Assembly: GCF_030253575.1 (NCBI RefSeq)
Contig: NC_080564.1
Span: 27,136,561-27,200,560 of the forward strand
DNA from: Rhododendron vialii
Lineage: Eukaryota; Streptophyta; Magnoliopsida; Ericales; Ericaceae
DNA length: 64,000 bases
Direction of reading: 5' to 3'
The notes beneath the pieces are model-generated. The model had not been told where the DNA came from. It saw nothing but the letters and a program-made list of their open reading frames with translations, and searched no databases. Positions 11,717 to 22,700 of this stretch are shown here, one piece after another. Within the stretch, counting starts at the first letter, position 1, and the number at the start of each line of letters is the position of its first letter. The position numbers and the translations under genes were made by a program.

Positions 11717-14700
11717 ATGGCAACTTATGGAGGGACAACCCAGAAGTGTAAGGCATGCGATAAGAAAGTTTACTTGGTAGAACAGCTCACAGCTGATGAC
11801 AAGGTCTTCCACAAGGCTTGCTTTAGGTGCCACCACTGCAAAGGAACCCTCAAGGTGATAAATCCTCTTCTTGGCTTTTCTTTTCTCTAGATAACCTAAT
11901 GTCCGAGCCAGCTTGCGCAAACTTCGCTAATTTCAGGGCCTTGAAGTTAATAATCAGGCAAAACCTTAGGTGCACTAAGTTTGAAAATTTTGGCCTACGT
12001 GGGATTCAAACATGCGATCTCATGGACAAAATCCCAAGTGATGAGTATATATAAATTTGGAATTGTGTCTATTTGTATCTGAGATTTTTGCATGTTGTCA
12101 TATTGCTGATTGAAATTCTGATGTGGGTTTGATTCAAGATGATCATGACTAGCATCTATGGATCATTTTCTTGATTTCTCTATTATGGGATTTGTATAAA
12201 TTGTGTTTGTTCAATTGATAATGAGAAGAGTTGCAGGTTTTGTAGTAATGGTTGTGAGGAATATGATTATGACCTCTAGGTTGAGCTTTTGGGTTGTCTA
12301 CATATGTGAAGTATGGTTTTTTATCCAATTGATGATTGTGTATCTGATATAGGCTTGGTTAGAATGATCAGGACTAGCATCTATGGGACATTTTTCTTTA
12401 CTTCTCGCACGGAATTCATATAATTGAGTTTGGTTGATTATAGGTAAAAGTATGCAACTGTGTACGTATATGTATATATGAGATTTGTGCATGTTTTCAG
12501 GCTACAAACCGAAATTCTGATGTGGGTTTGTTTAAAGATGATCATGACTAAAATCTATTGAATTTTTTTTCCCCTTAAGTGATATCAACTTTGTTCAATT
12601 CAGTTTGCATGATGATGGATACGATAGTAGTCTTTAACTTGAGATTTTGGATCCTGAATTTCGCAATCTGAGAGAAATTTAGGAGTATTATCTATTGGCT
12701 ACATCAAATCATGGCCCTAAGTTGAGTCTCAACTTACTTAGGTTGATATGGGTGATCAGATTCATAGGTGTTTGACGGAAAAACTGATCGCTCTGAGATT
12801 TACATATCATATAGATGGATGCTTTTGTCATATGAGTTTCACCCTTTTGTACACAGTTGTGCTCATTATGCTAACCGAAGTAGCTTACAAGCTTGTCAAT
12901 CAATATCAGTGGAGAAAGTGGTAAAAATTTGGACAGATCAACTTGTGAATTTTCCTGTGTTACCATTAACTAAATGTTGAACCGGGATCAGAAAAGCAAA
13001 GCAGAATGTTTTTTCTAGCATAATCGAACATATCCGTAAAGATGCTAGTCATGATCATGCTTGGCTTCAATCATCAAAAGGTGTTAATGTTCTTGGGACT
13101 TTATCCTGTGAATGCCGTGATCTTAACTTGTAAACTCACATGGAGTTTGCTCATATGAAGCAAATGTTGAACTTTAGAACATCTTAATTCAGCTCTTCAA
13201 AAGCAACAGATATCTGCTATTCTACGGTTTTTGTTTTGTCATAATTGAAAAGCATTAACGCCAGGGTCATGTGTATCTGTAATACTCTGCCTATCAACTT
13301 TGTAACTTCCTATTAGTTGACATACGAATTATGGTTCCATTTAGTGAAAGTGTAACTTTCCTCAAAACTAGATACGGAACCTCAGTAAAACTAGGAGAAG
13401 ATCAACCGTCGTAAGTTTTACCCTGTCAAGACATGTTGGGCTTGCTTTTGGAGACTTTCAAGATGCGGACAGATACCTTAATCTGACAACAGCCACTCCT
13501 ATCTGCCATTGTAGTTAGAGATTCGGCTATGGATTTGAACTATTGAACCTGTTACCCGGGACAAAATAGCAAAATTCTCTGTGCTTTAGTGTGTCTTTCA
13601 ACTTTCTTCCATTTAGGTTCCAAGATGTCCAACCTGTGATACAGTTACCTAGCCATTCCCCAATTAGTCCCCGGGATGTATATCTCGTGTATTGCCTAAC
13701 CTTTCTCCTTTCTTACAAGAAGATATAACTTTCCAATCAAATGATAAGCCGTGAATCCTTGATGAAGCGGTGATTGGTTGTCAATGAGAAAAAAAAATCA
13801 GAAAATGGAGGACTTGAAAATTTTCAAACCGATTAAAGCTTCAGTTTTCTGTATTATTTTCATACAGTATTGACTCTGCGGACTGTTTCATGTTTTCTCA
13901 TATTTTCTTGAAATCATTGATTGCACAAAGATCTTCCATTCTTCCTTAAAGATTATGAAATTGGTTCCTTCTCTTCCTTTAGTACTCATAGATCAACATT
14001 TTTGTTACTACATATGTTATTCATTGCTAAAATTACTAAAGTTTTTATTTCGTTCTTTGCAGCTGAGTAACTATAGCTCCTTTGAGGGTGTGCTATATTG
14101 TAAGCCTCACTTTGACCAACTGTTAAAGATGACTGGAAGCTTGGACAAAAGCTTTGAAGGTAGCAATTAGCTTCGTCCTTTTATGATATCTCTAATTCAC
14201 TTTTACTCTTCCATTTACATGTTTGATCTGATTAATAAGTCAATGTGTGTTTCCCTTATTTTTTTTGGCCTTGTAGGTGCTCCAAAAACTGTTAGACTGG
14301 ACAGATCAGCAAACCAGGTACTGATGAGCAGATTTTGGAACTTTAGCCTTTAAAAGCAATTGTTAGTGTATGTCAAAATTTTCCTATCAAAAGATTTTGG
14401 AGTTGTGGGAATCCTTACAAAGTTGAAAAAGTGGTCTAAAACCTAAGTTTAGAAAAGCTTGGTTTGGGGTACTCTTTGGACCAGATTTTGGATTTTTTAA
14501 GGAGCTGGTTTTCAGCTTTTAATAGTAATTAGTAAGCAATACCAACTTTTAAAGCAGCTTAATTATAATTTCGCAGCTATAATAAATAAGTTTAATTAGG
14601 CTACTACTCGAATCCAAAATCTATAATTTAAAGCAGAATATAAAGTTATAATCTAAAATCTGTTTCTACATATCTGTTGCAAACAACCTCTAAATTGTGC

Positions 14701-15679
14701 CGAGTTTGATACACCGTTTCTTAGGATTTGATACTGACTGAATAGAAAGTTTATGTATCTTGTTTCTTGCTATGCTTATTGGGACTCAAATTTGCACAGG
14801 GTCAAACCAACAGTAAAGTATCAAGATTATTTGGTGGAACTCAAGACAAATGCGTTGCTTGCAAAAAAACTGTTTACCCAATTGAGAAGGTACAGATTGG
14901 CACTTTATGTTCACTAAAGGATAGAAACATAGAAGTGGTTATAGGTTAGCTAGTGATGAACTTTGCATAAAAAGCCATCATTTTGTGTTCAAAATATAGG
15001 GAGGGAAATGGCTTTTTTTGCTTAATTCCAGTCTAGTGTCCCGACTCTGGGACTCCCATTGCTCTGTGTGTGTGTGGACACTTATGTGAAGCTTTGCAAG
15101 AGATATATATCTGGGATAGTTTTGTTCAGTTGTGAAGTAATAGTAACAATAGAGTTCGCACGTCATTTATCCTTCCATTTTAGTTAGGAGTTCACCAAAA
15201 TACCAAATGCCTTCTTTTAAATTTTCGAAGAAATTTATGCACATATCTTTTCAATTGCCACCACTTTCTAGATCTCCATGGTATTTCTCATTCACGATAA
15301 CGAATATGTGAAAACAAAGTTGTGAGAAGAAAGATTGTTGGTGTTGGTTCGATATCCAGCATTGTCTCGATATCTAGCATTGCCTTTTTATCATAAGTTG
15401 CACTATGTAGGCTATTCAAGTTACCGGAATCTTTGCAATTTCTCTTGAAAGGCCTGCGTACCATAGTTTTTGTTGTTGTTGTTTTAGGTGACAGTTGATG
15501 GCACGTTATACCACCGGGTTTGTTTCAAGTGCGCCCATGGAGGTTGTGTGATCAGCCCATCAAACTATGTGGCCCACGATCATCGAATCTACTGTAGGCA
15601 CCACCACTCTCAACTCTTCAAGGAGAGGGGGAGCTTCAATTTCAGCCACCTGGTAAGCACAGTCAAGTTAGAGGGGTGA
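11717..15679 (+). CDS. WLIM1: Two-LIM-domain actin-bundling protein, WLIM1 type
   Basis: Plant LIM proteins bind and bundle actin filaments and also occur in the nucleus. Five exons give 185 residues: 11717-11854, 14063-14159, 14277-14317, 14800-14889 and 15488-15679, all GT-AG with matching phases. LIM1 has all eight zinc ligands (C11, C14, H32, C35, C38, C41, C59, H62). LIM2 has C110, C113, H131, C134, C137, C142, C158 and H161, with the C-x4-C spacing typical of plant LIM2. The linker (TGSLDKSFEGAPKTVRLDR) and the YLVEQLTADDKVFHKACF block match WLIM1 rather than WLIM2. The C-terminus is short (FNFSHLVSTVKLEG). Intron 1 is 2.2 kb and contains decayed repeats of about 200 bp. An AATAAA at 15886 is a plausible poly(A) signal. 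Confidence 0.93.
12115..12600 (+). repeat. Decayed ~200-bp tandem repeat in WLIM1 intron 1
   Basis: The phrase GATCATGACTAGCATCTATGG or close variants recurs near 12139, 12367 and 12538, and GAAATTCTGATGTGGGTTTG appears near 12111 and 12511. This indicates about three diverged copies of a unit near 200 bp. Confidence 0.55.
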
Positions 15680-15885
15680 CAGATGGAAAAGTGTGCGTCT
15701 TGATGGTGGCATCCGGTCATCGTGTCAATCTCGGGTCTCTAAACGAACCCTGTCGAAATTGATCAACTGTTCAAGTATACAAGTTTAGATGATTCAGCCG
15801 TCTTGTGTGTGTGATTTGGAGAAGATTCTTTTGAGTGAGTTTGTTTTAGATTCTCGGTTGTAATTTTTTTGAGAGTGAGTTTTGG

Positions 15886-15891
15886 AATAAA
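15886..15891 (+). promoter_or_regulatory. Candidate poly(A) signal of WLIM1
   Basis: AATAAA lies 206 bases after the WLIM1 stop codon, in a T/G-rich 3' UTR, a normal distance for a plant near-upstream element. Confidence 0.45.
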
Positions 15892-16222
15892 GTTTGGGAA
15901 CTGGGGTGGTGGTTATTATTATTTATATAAAGTTTTGTTAGCCAAAAGATTCACAGAAGTTTGAAAGGTTTTTTTTTTCTTTCTCTGAAGTGGGAAAACC
16001 AAGAGATCAAGAGGGATGAATATTATGGCTAAGGTGGATTTCTACATGATTTTTTTTTTTTTTAATTTTCAAAAAAATGAGAGAGCATGGTGTGCCACAC
16101 AAATGCTTAGTATATAGAGAGTTACGTACTAAGTATAGTGGGAATTTTGATTAAGAAAGAAAACTTGACACCGCCCAAACCCTACTTTGTACAGCAGTGT
16201 TACACCGACCGCACGATTTTAC

Positions 16223-16354
16223 CGCTCTCTCAATCTCACCGTCTGTCTCGGCAATTATTGGTTCAAATTTTAAGCAAACTCTTCTAGGGATTCCCTAGAA
16301 GAGTTTTTTAAAATCCGGACTGTCCAAAACACTTTTGGACGGTGAGATTGAGGG
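16223..16354. mobile_element. MITE-like inverted repeat with perfect inner hairpin
   Basis: The ends carry CTCTCAATCTCACCGTC and its complement GACGGTGAGATTGAG. The centre is a near-perfect hairpin, AACTCTTCTAGGGA and TCCCTAGAAGAGTT. Words from this family recur near 1590 and 2450, so it is a local dispersed family. Confidence 0.55.
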
Positions 16355-17056
16355 GTAGGCGTAGACTTTTCGTACTATGTGTTCCCCACTTTGCGTTCAG
16401 TTACCAAGACTGTGACACCACCCAAATCCTTTTGTTTGCACCATATTGAACGCCTCACAGCAATCCTGTCACAGGAAACACAAAACGAGCAAAACAACCA
16501 TAGTATTTTTGTGGTAAAGCTGGGTGCATTGTTGTGGTGGTTTCTTTTAATAGTGTCCTCCTTTCTTTGGTTTCGTAGTTTAGTGTCCCACACAAAGCGC
16601 AAGAATTGATATTAGTCGTCCTCTGGAATCCATTTTCTCACCCCCGGCTACGTGTCCTTTGGACCCATAGCCCGCCCGCCACAGCAAAAGCTAGCCCCCT
16701 TATGTTGGTTGATCGGGTTAGATTTTAAGGTGAAGTCAAATGCCGATCTTCAAGCTCCTAAATTAGAAGTTAAAAAAGAAACGGAATTGGAAAAGGAAAT
16801 GAAATACAGTATTAGAAAGACACATTAACTAGCCTTGTATAGAACACTTTCGGTACAAGGAAAGGGCACCCAGTTTTATTTTTTAAAATAAAAAGCCCAC
16901 TAGAAAGAAGTTCGCACTTTCTACTTACAAGGAAAGATCGGCTGAACTTATTTTGTTCGGTCATAGGTTAATCAAAGAACGTGAGTTGGCTCCGTTAGGG
17001 GATTGAGCCGAATGACAAATTCATAATTATTCGAGTCATATGTCAACTTAGTTAGG

Positions 17057-17065
17057 ATATATAGG
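17057..17065 (+). promoter_or_regulatory. TATA-box candidate of the PPR gene
   Basis: ATATATAGG lies about 110 bases before the PPR start codon and is followed by a C/A-rich stretch (CTCTCTATCAACAAAAGC) typical of a plant transcription start region. Position and sequence are the only support. Confidence 0.4.
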
Positions 17066-17167
17066 AGTACACTCTTTAACAATAAGACTACTTTTCAATC
17101 TCTCTATCAACAAAAGCAAAACACCACAGCTCTCACACCATATTCTTCCCTCATTCCAGAGCCCCAA

Positions 17168-19150
17168 ATGCTTGTATCAAGATCCAAAACTAAAGACCTC
17201 TCACTTCTCATCAAACACTTGCAACTCAGAAAAACTTGTCTTTCTTCTTGTTCATCAACCCCCTTTCCCTCCATTTCCATTCCAACCAACACTAACCCAT
17301 TTTTCCAACCAAATCCACAAACACTTTCCCGATTGCTGAACCAACGCCCAAGCATCTCTCACCTCAAACAAATCCATGCCCAAGTCATAAACCTAGCATA
17401 TCCACTATTTCCTTCCATTATTGACTCTCTCATTCACTGTTATATCTCTACTGAGGACCTAACCACTGCAAGAACCTTATTCAATAGGTATCCTTTGCCT
17501 TCACCACCCACTCTGTTATGGAATATCATGATCAGGGCTTACTCCAAACTCCACAATTGTCAAGAACCCTTCAACTTATTCCGTCAAATGCTCGCTTTAG
17601 ACCGCACCCTACTTGTTTTTCCAGACGATTATACGTTCACCTTTGTGATCACTTCGTGTTCGCATCAGATGTCTGTGGTATATGGGGAAATTGTTCATGG
17701 GTTGGTGGTGAAAAATGGGTACGAATCAAATTTATACGTAGGCAATGTTGTGATTAATATGTACTCTGTTTTTAAGAGAATGCAGGCTGCCCACAAAGTG
17801 TTCGATGAAATGTCTGAACGAGACGTCTTCTCCTGGACTAGTCTGCTGTGTGGGTATGCAAAACATGGGGAGATGGATAGAGCTTGCGAGATTTTCAATC
17901 AGATGCCAGTGCGTAATAATGTGTCTTGGACCGGTATGATTTCGGGCTTTGTTGGAGTTGGGAGGTATGTCGAAGCCCTTAGCTATTTCTGCGACATGCT
18001 TTATGATGATAAGGTGCAGGCCAATGAGGCCATTCTTGTTTGTGTGCTCTCCGCTTGTGCTCATCTTGGAGCCTTAGATCAAGGGAATTGGATTCATATG
18101 TACATCGGTAAAAATCGAATTTCGGAGAGCTCAAATATTTCTACTGCTCTTATTGATATGTACTCAAAATGTGGGAGGATAGATAGTGCCTCTCGAGTTT
18201 TCAACGGAATCTTAAGATGGGATGTCCATAATTTTACAAGCATGATTTCCGGCTTATCAATTCATGGACTTGGTAAAGAGGCTTTATGTGTTTTCTATCA
18301 AATGTTAGCTGAAAACATTAAGCCGAATGAGGTCACCTGTCTAGGGGTTTTAAATGCATGTAGCCATTCCGGTCTAGTAGAGGAAGGTTCTTCAATATTC
18401 TACGATATGGAGAGCTTGTGGGGCGTTGCACCCAAGATTGAGCATTACGGGTGTCACATTGATTTACTTGGGCGTGCAGGTTACTTAGAGAAGGCATTCC
18501 AAATTGTCAAAACCATGCCCATGAAGCCTGACATTGTTATATGGAGGTCTTTGCTTAATGGATGTAGAATCCACCGTGATGCTAATCTTGCACGGTGCAT
18601 TATAAATTACGTTGGGCAAATGAACTCTCAGGAATGTAATGGAGGTGAGGTGCTACTTTCAAATTTGTATGCTTCGCTCGGTATATGGGAAGGAGTGACT
18701 GAAGTGAGGAAGCTGATGGGTGAGAGAAGGATTGAGTCTGATCCTGGGTGCAGTTGGATTGAGGTGGATGGTGTTGTTCATGAATTTCGAGTTGCTGATA
18801 AGTTGCATCCACGAATAATAGAAGTACGACAAAAGTTGAATGAAATTTTGAAAAGGGCAAGACTAGGAGGCTACGTTTCAAATACAATGCATGTTTCTTT
18901 TGATCTGAATGAGGAGGAGAAAGAACAAGCAGTGGCATGGCACAGTGAAAAGCTAGCTGTTGCTTTTGCCCTGATGAGTACTCCACCGGGCACCTCAATT
19001 CGGATAGTAAAAAATTTAAGGACTTGTGAAGACTGTCATCTGGCTCTAAAGGCCATTTCCAAAGTTTATGGTAGGGAGATCATTGTAAGAGACCGTTCTC
19101 GTTTCCATACTTTTAAAGGAGGAGATTGTTCATGCAATGATTACTGGTAG
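17168..19150 (+). CDS. DYW-class pentatricopeptide repeat protein
   Basis: This is a 660-residue intron-less PLS-class PPR protein. Such proteins bind organelle transcripts and direct C-to-U editing; the terminal DYW domain is a cytidine deaminase. The N-terminal 50 or so residues are basic and Ser/Thr-rich and could be an organelle transit peptide. Repeats of PLS type start near residue 60, with characteristic phrases such as DVFSWTSLLCGYAKHGEMDRA and NVSWTGMISGFVGVGRY. The E/E+ region follows (LLGRAGYLEKAFQIVKTMPM), then the PG box (DPGCSWIEVDG) and the DYW domain. The deaminase zinc motif is intact: HSE at 592-594 and CEDC at 620-623. The protein ends exactly in DYW. It is transcribed towards the NAT6 gene, with 593 bases between stop codons. 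I cannot name the orthologue or the editing site. Confidence 0.93.
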   Translation: MLVSRSKTKDLSLLIKHLQLRKTCLSSCSSTPFPSISIPTNTNPFFQPNPQTLSRLLNQRPSISHLKQIHAQVINLAYPLFPSIIDSLIHCYISTEDLTTARTLFNRYPLPSPPTLLWNIMIRAYSKLHNCQEPFNLFRQMLALDRTLLVFPDDYTFTFVITSCSHQMSVVYGEIVHGLVVKNGYESNLYVGNVVINMYSVFKRMQAAHKVFDEMSERDVFSWTSLLCGYAKHGEMDRACEIFNQMPVRNNVSWTGMISGFVGVGRYVEALSYFCDMLYDDKVQANEAILVCVLSACAHLGALDQGNWIHMYIGKNRISESSNISTALIDMYSKCGRIDSASRVFNGILRWDVHNFTSMISGLSIHGLGKEALCVFYQMLAENIKPNEVTCLGVLNACSHSGLVEEGSSIFYDMESLWGVAPKIEHYGCHIDLLGRAGYLEKAFQIVKTMPMKPDIVIWRSLLNGCRIHRDANLARCIINYVGQMNSQECNGGEVLLSNLYASLGIWEGVTEVRKLMGERRIESDPGCSWIEVDGVVHEFRVADKLHPRIIEVRQKLNEILKRARLGGYVSNTMHVSFDLNEEEKEQAVAWHSEKLAVAFALMSTPPGTSIRIVKNLRTCEDCHLALKAISKVYGREIIVRDRSRFHTFKGGDCSCNDYW

Positions 19151-19743
19151 TTTTCTGCTGTTTATGTTCTGGTTCTTTAATGGGAGAAATGCAAGTTGAA
19201 CTCAGATACAACAATTGAGATCATTTATTTTATTACCGACAACTGAGTCATGGGCATCCAAAGTTTTGCGATGTACCTCCTGTGTTTGCCAACGACAAAG
19301 ATGGTCTGAAAAATCGAATGGTTTGACGGTGTTCAGGGAACGTCGAGTACTCTGTTGGATAAGTATACAGTGCTTGTGTTTCTTAAAACAAATAAGAAGT
19401 ATTCTTGCTGCACCAAAAAAGCGTGAAAGCGATGAGGATATTAGGAAAACAGCCTGGAGCAAGTTATTCGACACTACAGCAGTGCCTTCAATTCGAAACT
19501 TGATAAGCAACTGAGGAAGTTGATCCAATGATTTACAGAAAAGAAGCTAAAAGTAATAAATGTTCACAATGCATCCTATAAATGAAGATACCAATTATAC
19601 TCTGCTTTAACAAGTAATAACCCCGAAATATAACAATTATATAATAGTACACCCACAAATAGCTAAACCGTGCTATTTTCTCTTCTCCATACAGTGAGGG
19701 AGCAAGATTTCACCTGACCGCGTTATATCTCAGCAATGCCTAA
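19151..19743. other. Shared 3' region of convergent PPR and NAT6 genes
   Basis: The two genes end tail to tail here. An AATAAA at 19555-19560 (+) could serve the PPR transcript, and TTTATTTTATT at about 19223 offers poly(A) signals for the NAT6 transcript on the minus strand. The 3' UTRs therefore may overlap. Short open frames on both strands have no recognisable content. Confidence 0.45.
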
Positions 19744-22700
19744 TCACACTGATGGGAAATATTTGTTGAGATTCAGGGGCAGTGAATAGAATTCCTCACT
19801 TCTTGTATCTGTCTTATAGTACCGGAATTTGTCCCACCAATGCTTACCACGGTCTTTTCTAATAGAGCCATCTCTCTTGTGGATTGTGTTGTCAAGGAAA
19901 TATGCCAACACACCCGCAACAAATGCTTCCGACGAGAATGGAACGTTAATCATGTCGTTGAACTGCCATGTAAGGAAAAGTGTTACAAAATTCTATCAAA
20001 TTCTCATATTATGCTGAGATTTAGAGATGATAGAGTTTTCAGCATACCCATCTTCCACTTGAGTGAACCGGGCCGTATCCACTGATCACAGTGTACTCAT
20101 TGAAGTACTGGGGTACAGATAAGCCCAGAAAGATAGAGAAGCCCAATATGAACTTTGTTCGGAAGCTGTTGAGATTGCAGAACTGAAGGAAACTTAAACC
20201 TACTGAACCTGTACGTGCATGATGAAACAAACGACACCGTTAACTAAAACAGATCATGTGACAAGTTTTCAGTGATGTCTGCTAGCTAAATTGCCACAAT
20301 ATGGATACCTACCCACATAAGCAAAGAAAACGCAATATAAAGCAGCAACAATGGGTGCCGGAATGGAAGCAAAGACTGCTCCAAATTTCCCTGAAAAAGT
20401 AGATTAAGTAGATAGTTGACAAAATAATGTTTGTTCACTAACCAAAAAAGCTGAAAACTATTGTTTTGTTGAAACAAATACCAAGAATGGAAAAGAAAAT
20501 CATGAAGCCAGCAGATATTTGCACAACCCTTCTACTGCCAACACGAGTCAAAGCTAAAAGACCAGCATTCTCACTGCAGTTAAACCAGGAAAAGTCATTT
20601 CTATGTTCGTTCTGTCTCAGTTAATAAGCATAGAAAGCCAATTGATTTATGATCATAAATGTTTTCGGTGTTGGTTCTTACACCGACACGGAGGATCCAT
20701 TCACAGTTCCAAACAATCCAGACAGCAAAATGCCAACTCCCTGTGACAATATATGAATTAATTAGTATGAAGGCAACGGATATTCCCTATTCACCGATAT
20801 AAGGGTTGGGTAAGGGAAAATACAAGGAGATTCCTCTTAAAGGTTCATCCTGGGCAATTCCAAGGATGAATCTTTACCGCCCCTTCCTGCTCCAAATCAG
20901 GAAGAGGGAGATTATGATAATTATGCATCGGCTTGGTGGTAGACTCCATAGAGATGTGTGGCTATACGGCTTTCTGGAGGTGACATACAATATGGCCATA
21001 TATGAAGTGTGTGGTGGAAACACTATAATGATTATAATGATTCCCTAGAAGAATATGTTAAAGATTCAGATGCATCTACCACTCAGAAATTAAGGATGGA
21101 AACCTTAACCATACAACTAAATTAGTATGATCGACAGTGCAAACGTATTTTTAGTTTAATTTCTTTTCCATGCTCTACGTACTTCTTATCTTAATCAGCA
21201 CATGATCGCTGAATGCAGGCTATTTGAAAGCATCTAAGAAAATATTCTCACATCAAGTTGAAGCAAAGAACAACCTAACATTCTTCAAATCTTTCCTAAT
21301 GTTGAAATAAAGCAAGCAACACGTTGCCATGTTACCTGCCAACCAACGCCTCGGCTGAGAACAGAAGGCGGCATAGGTGTTGCACTTGCATATCTTGACA
21401 CAGCAATAAAGGCGCCAGTGGACTGCTTGCATCAATTGAAACAAGAACAGAAAAAAAAAAAAAAAAAAAAGCTATTTAAGGTAGGTTATATACAGAAGAG
21501 ACCAAAACATGGAAGTTTGAGTTTGAAATAAAGGTAAAGTAAAGATGCAAGAGAAGTATAACATTATTTAAACTGTAAAGTATGTCTGCCTGCTCATAGC
21601 ATGTATCAACCTATACGGTGTTTCAAGCCATTTAACACAAAACGGTTGACTTTCCCACCAACAGGCAACAACTCATTAGCGAAGTATCAATATGCGCAGC
21701 AAAGAAGACGAACAAACCTCTACAAGAGCAACAAATGAAGTGACCATCATGGCAAAGGCTTCACCGGCATCAAATGAAGGCGGTCCCCATTGAAAGGGAT
21801 AGGGAAGTCTTATCCTGCCAGTGTGAATACCAATGCACAATTAAGGAATGTTCTTGTGCATCTTATACCAAAATACAGAGCAATGTTTGATTTAGAGAAA
21901 GTTAAGGAGACCCAAACATAAGTCTCTTTCCAGACAGAATGTGGTATAAGTTGCTGTGCACATAATATGCAAGCATTGAAAGATAACTAAGAAAGAAACT
22001 TCGTTTTAACGTCAAACAGAACTAAAGAATTAGAACGTAAAGTATGGACTATGGTTTCTTTCTTATGGAGCCTGTGCTATACTTAAGATAAGTACTAAAC
22101 CCCCACATATGATCAGAAAAAAGGAAAAGATATTCTTATGGACACAAAATAAGTTATTCTTCTTCTTTGTTGGGTGATGAACCACTTGAGCTCACTTTCC
22201 CGTATTAACTAACAAGAACTCCTGATGCAGTTGCATAAGTGTCTTGTGGGAAAACCAAGTCGAATGAACTGACAAGAGTTCAAGAATACAGCAGCATTAT
22301 CTGTAATTGTGGAATTTAAATAAAACTAATCCTGAACAAATGCTAAGCCAACTAGTAATAGGGACATTTGCTTACCAAGGAGCACCATCAATAAGTCCAG
22401 AGCGATCAGTGCGACAGTTTGCCTGTGTTTTTGGCGCTTTATCATCGTAGGCCCCACCGACAGTTAGTAGGTGAGCATAAATCCATACAATGACCACAGT
22501 AAATATTACAGCAAACCGTTCAAAAACAGAAACTTTTCTTCCTCTTTTCAACACATGGGATAGATACTGCAGATGACAAAATAAATTGCTAAGTTTAGCT
22601 ATAAGATTTAAGATTTTCTATGAGGAACGAAGAAAAGAAATTGGTTATGAGAAGTTCGAACAACAAAATTTTGTACTTTATCATATGACTTTACCTGTGA

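Larger units (their letters stand above)
15680..17167. other. WLIM1 3' UTR and PPR upstream region
   Basis: This interval holds the WLIM1 3' UTR with its AATAAA, an inverted-repeat MITE (16223-16354) and the PPR promoter with a TATA-like word at 17057. I see no other gene. Confidence 0.5.

Noticed and set aside
19215..19514. 99-residue open frame between PPR and NAT6
   Set aside because: No recognisable content, and it overlaps a frame of similar length on the other strand in a 3' UTR interval.
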